Source of the DNA: a bacterium
GTDB lineage: Bacteria > Planctomycetota > Planctomycetia > Planctomycetales > Planctomycetaceae
DNA length: 64,000 nt
NCBI GenBank assembly: GCA_016125225.1
Contig: WGME01000004.1
Coordinates: 372,001 to 436,000 of the forward strand
Direction of reading: 5' to 3'
Under the pieces are notes generated by a model. That model was not told where the DNA came from and made no database searches. It saw only the letters and a program-made list of their open reading frames with translations. Positions 63,334 through 64,000 of this stretch are shown here, piece after piece. The stretch's first letter is position 1; every line of letters begins with the position of its first letter. A program made the translations under genes and the position numbers.

Positions 63334-64000
63334 TCAGGGTAACGCGGCAGATGTGGGAGTGTGGAGTGCCGGTGGCGTGCGACTCTGGCTCAGGCTGGTG
63401 GTTTCGCTCACCTCATCACGAATGACGTGAACAGTGGCCTGAAACTCAGTGAGCTGTGCCGCGTCATGGTGGAAACTCTGGCATTCTGCATCGAGTTGGG
63501 GAAAGAGTCCGCCGGGCAAGCGGGACTGGGCCAGTTCTTCGGCGAGTTGACGTACCCGTTGTTGCATGCCCCGGCGTAACCGTCCGGTAAACAGCATTAA
63601 TGCTCCGGCAGTCCACAACGCGAGAAAGAGCAACGCTGGAATGTAAAAATGGCTTTCGAGTAACGGTCGCTCCAGCCACCACGAGTCGTAGAAAAAATTC
63701 TTGCCGATGCGGTAGATCAGCCAAGCCGGCAGAATGGCAAAGCCCACTTCGTATAGTGCACGAACTCCACCGGACGTTTGCCGCCGTGCCGTCTCGGCGA
63801 TCTCTTCATCGAGGCGACGCTGCGCGAGTTGCCAGAACTCCTCCTCCGCAATGGCAACGGAACGGGTGAGGTCCTGTGTGGCCGCCGTGATGGTTTCGCG
63901 AGTGAGTCCGGCCGAGCGAGCATGCCCTTCGATGATCAGGCGGGCTTCCTGCCAGTCCCCTTCCGCCACCTGCAACAGCGCGGCTTGTTCGAGCCGCTGG
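63334..64000 (-). CDS. Hypothetical membrane protein, 5'-truncated by window end
   Basis: Frame stays open to 64000 (QRLEQAALLQVAEGDWQEARLIIEGHARS...); two TM segments. ORF-track start at 63975 is a TTG inside the frame. Confidence 0.65.
   Translation of the reverse strand, partial: QRLEQAALLQVAEGDWQEARLIIEGHARSAGLTRETITAATQDLTRSVAIAEEEFWQLAQRRLDEEIAETARRQTSGGVRALYEVGFAILPAWLIYRIGKNFFYDSWWLERPLLESHFYIPALLFLALWTAGALMLFTGRLRRGMQQRVRQLAEELAQSRLPGGLFPQLDAECQSFHHDAAQLTEFQATVHVIRDEVSETTSLSQSRTPPALHTPTSAALP

Overview
64 kb window of a bacterial chromosome. Gene content (DUF1570, DUF1080/ThuA pair, YHS-like repeats, YTV-free secreted barrels, large OstA-like protein) suggests a planctomycete; this is inference. 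Left to right: 5' end of a trpE-like gene on the minus strand at the window edge; a TolC/HlyD/MacB-type tripartite efflux operon; an AraC regulator; a large barrel plus beta-helix surface protein; a sulfotransferase; a vanadium haloperoxidase-like protein; ppdK; glpK; a degenerate GspE/PilB-like ATPase; dapA; a 3-hydroxyisobutyrate dehydrogenase-like enzyme; assorted secreted proteins; a compact same-strand phage-derived structural cassette (portal, protease, capsid, connector/tail-like genes) ending in two sugar-related genes and with no recognisable terminase, integrase, tape measure or lysis gene (about 31.5-42.2 kb); a giant LptA/LptC-like protein next to kdsD; a dTDP-sugar/ABC-exported polysaccharide locus (46.4-54.1 kb); DUF1570, rpsD, adk, hydrolase and TlpA-like genes; and two tandem von Willebrand A proteins with a TonB-like S-x3-H transmembrane segment. 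Most notable candidates: the terminase-less capsid cassette with its Ser/Asp-rich tail protein and adjacent glycosyltransferases, the TonB-like vWA pair, the Walker A K-to-V GspE homologue, the 233-nt TolC/HlyD overlap, and recurrent intergenic hairpins and spacers. All family calls are by eye from translated sequence; no database search was run.
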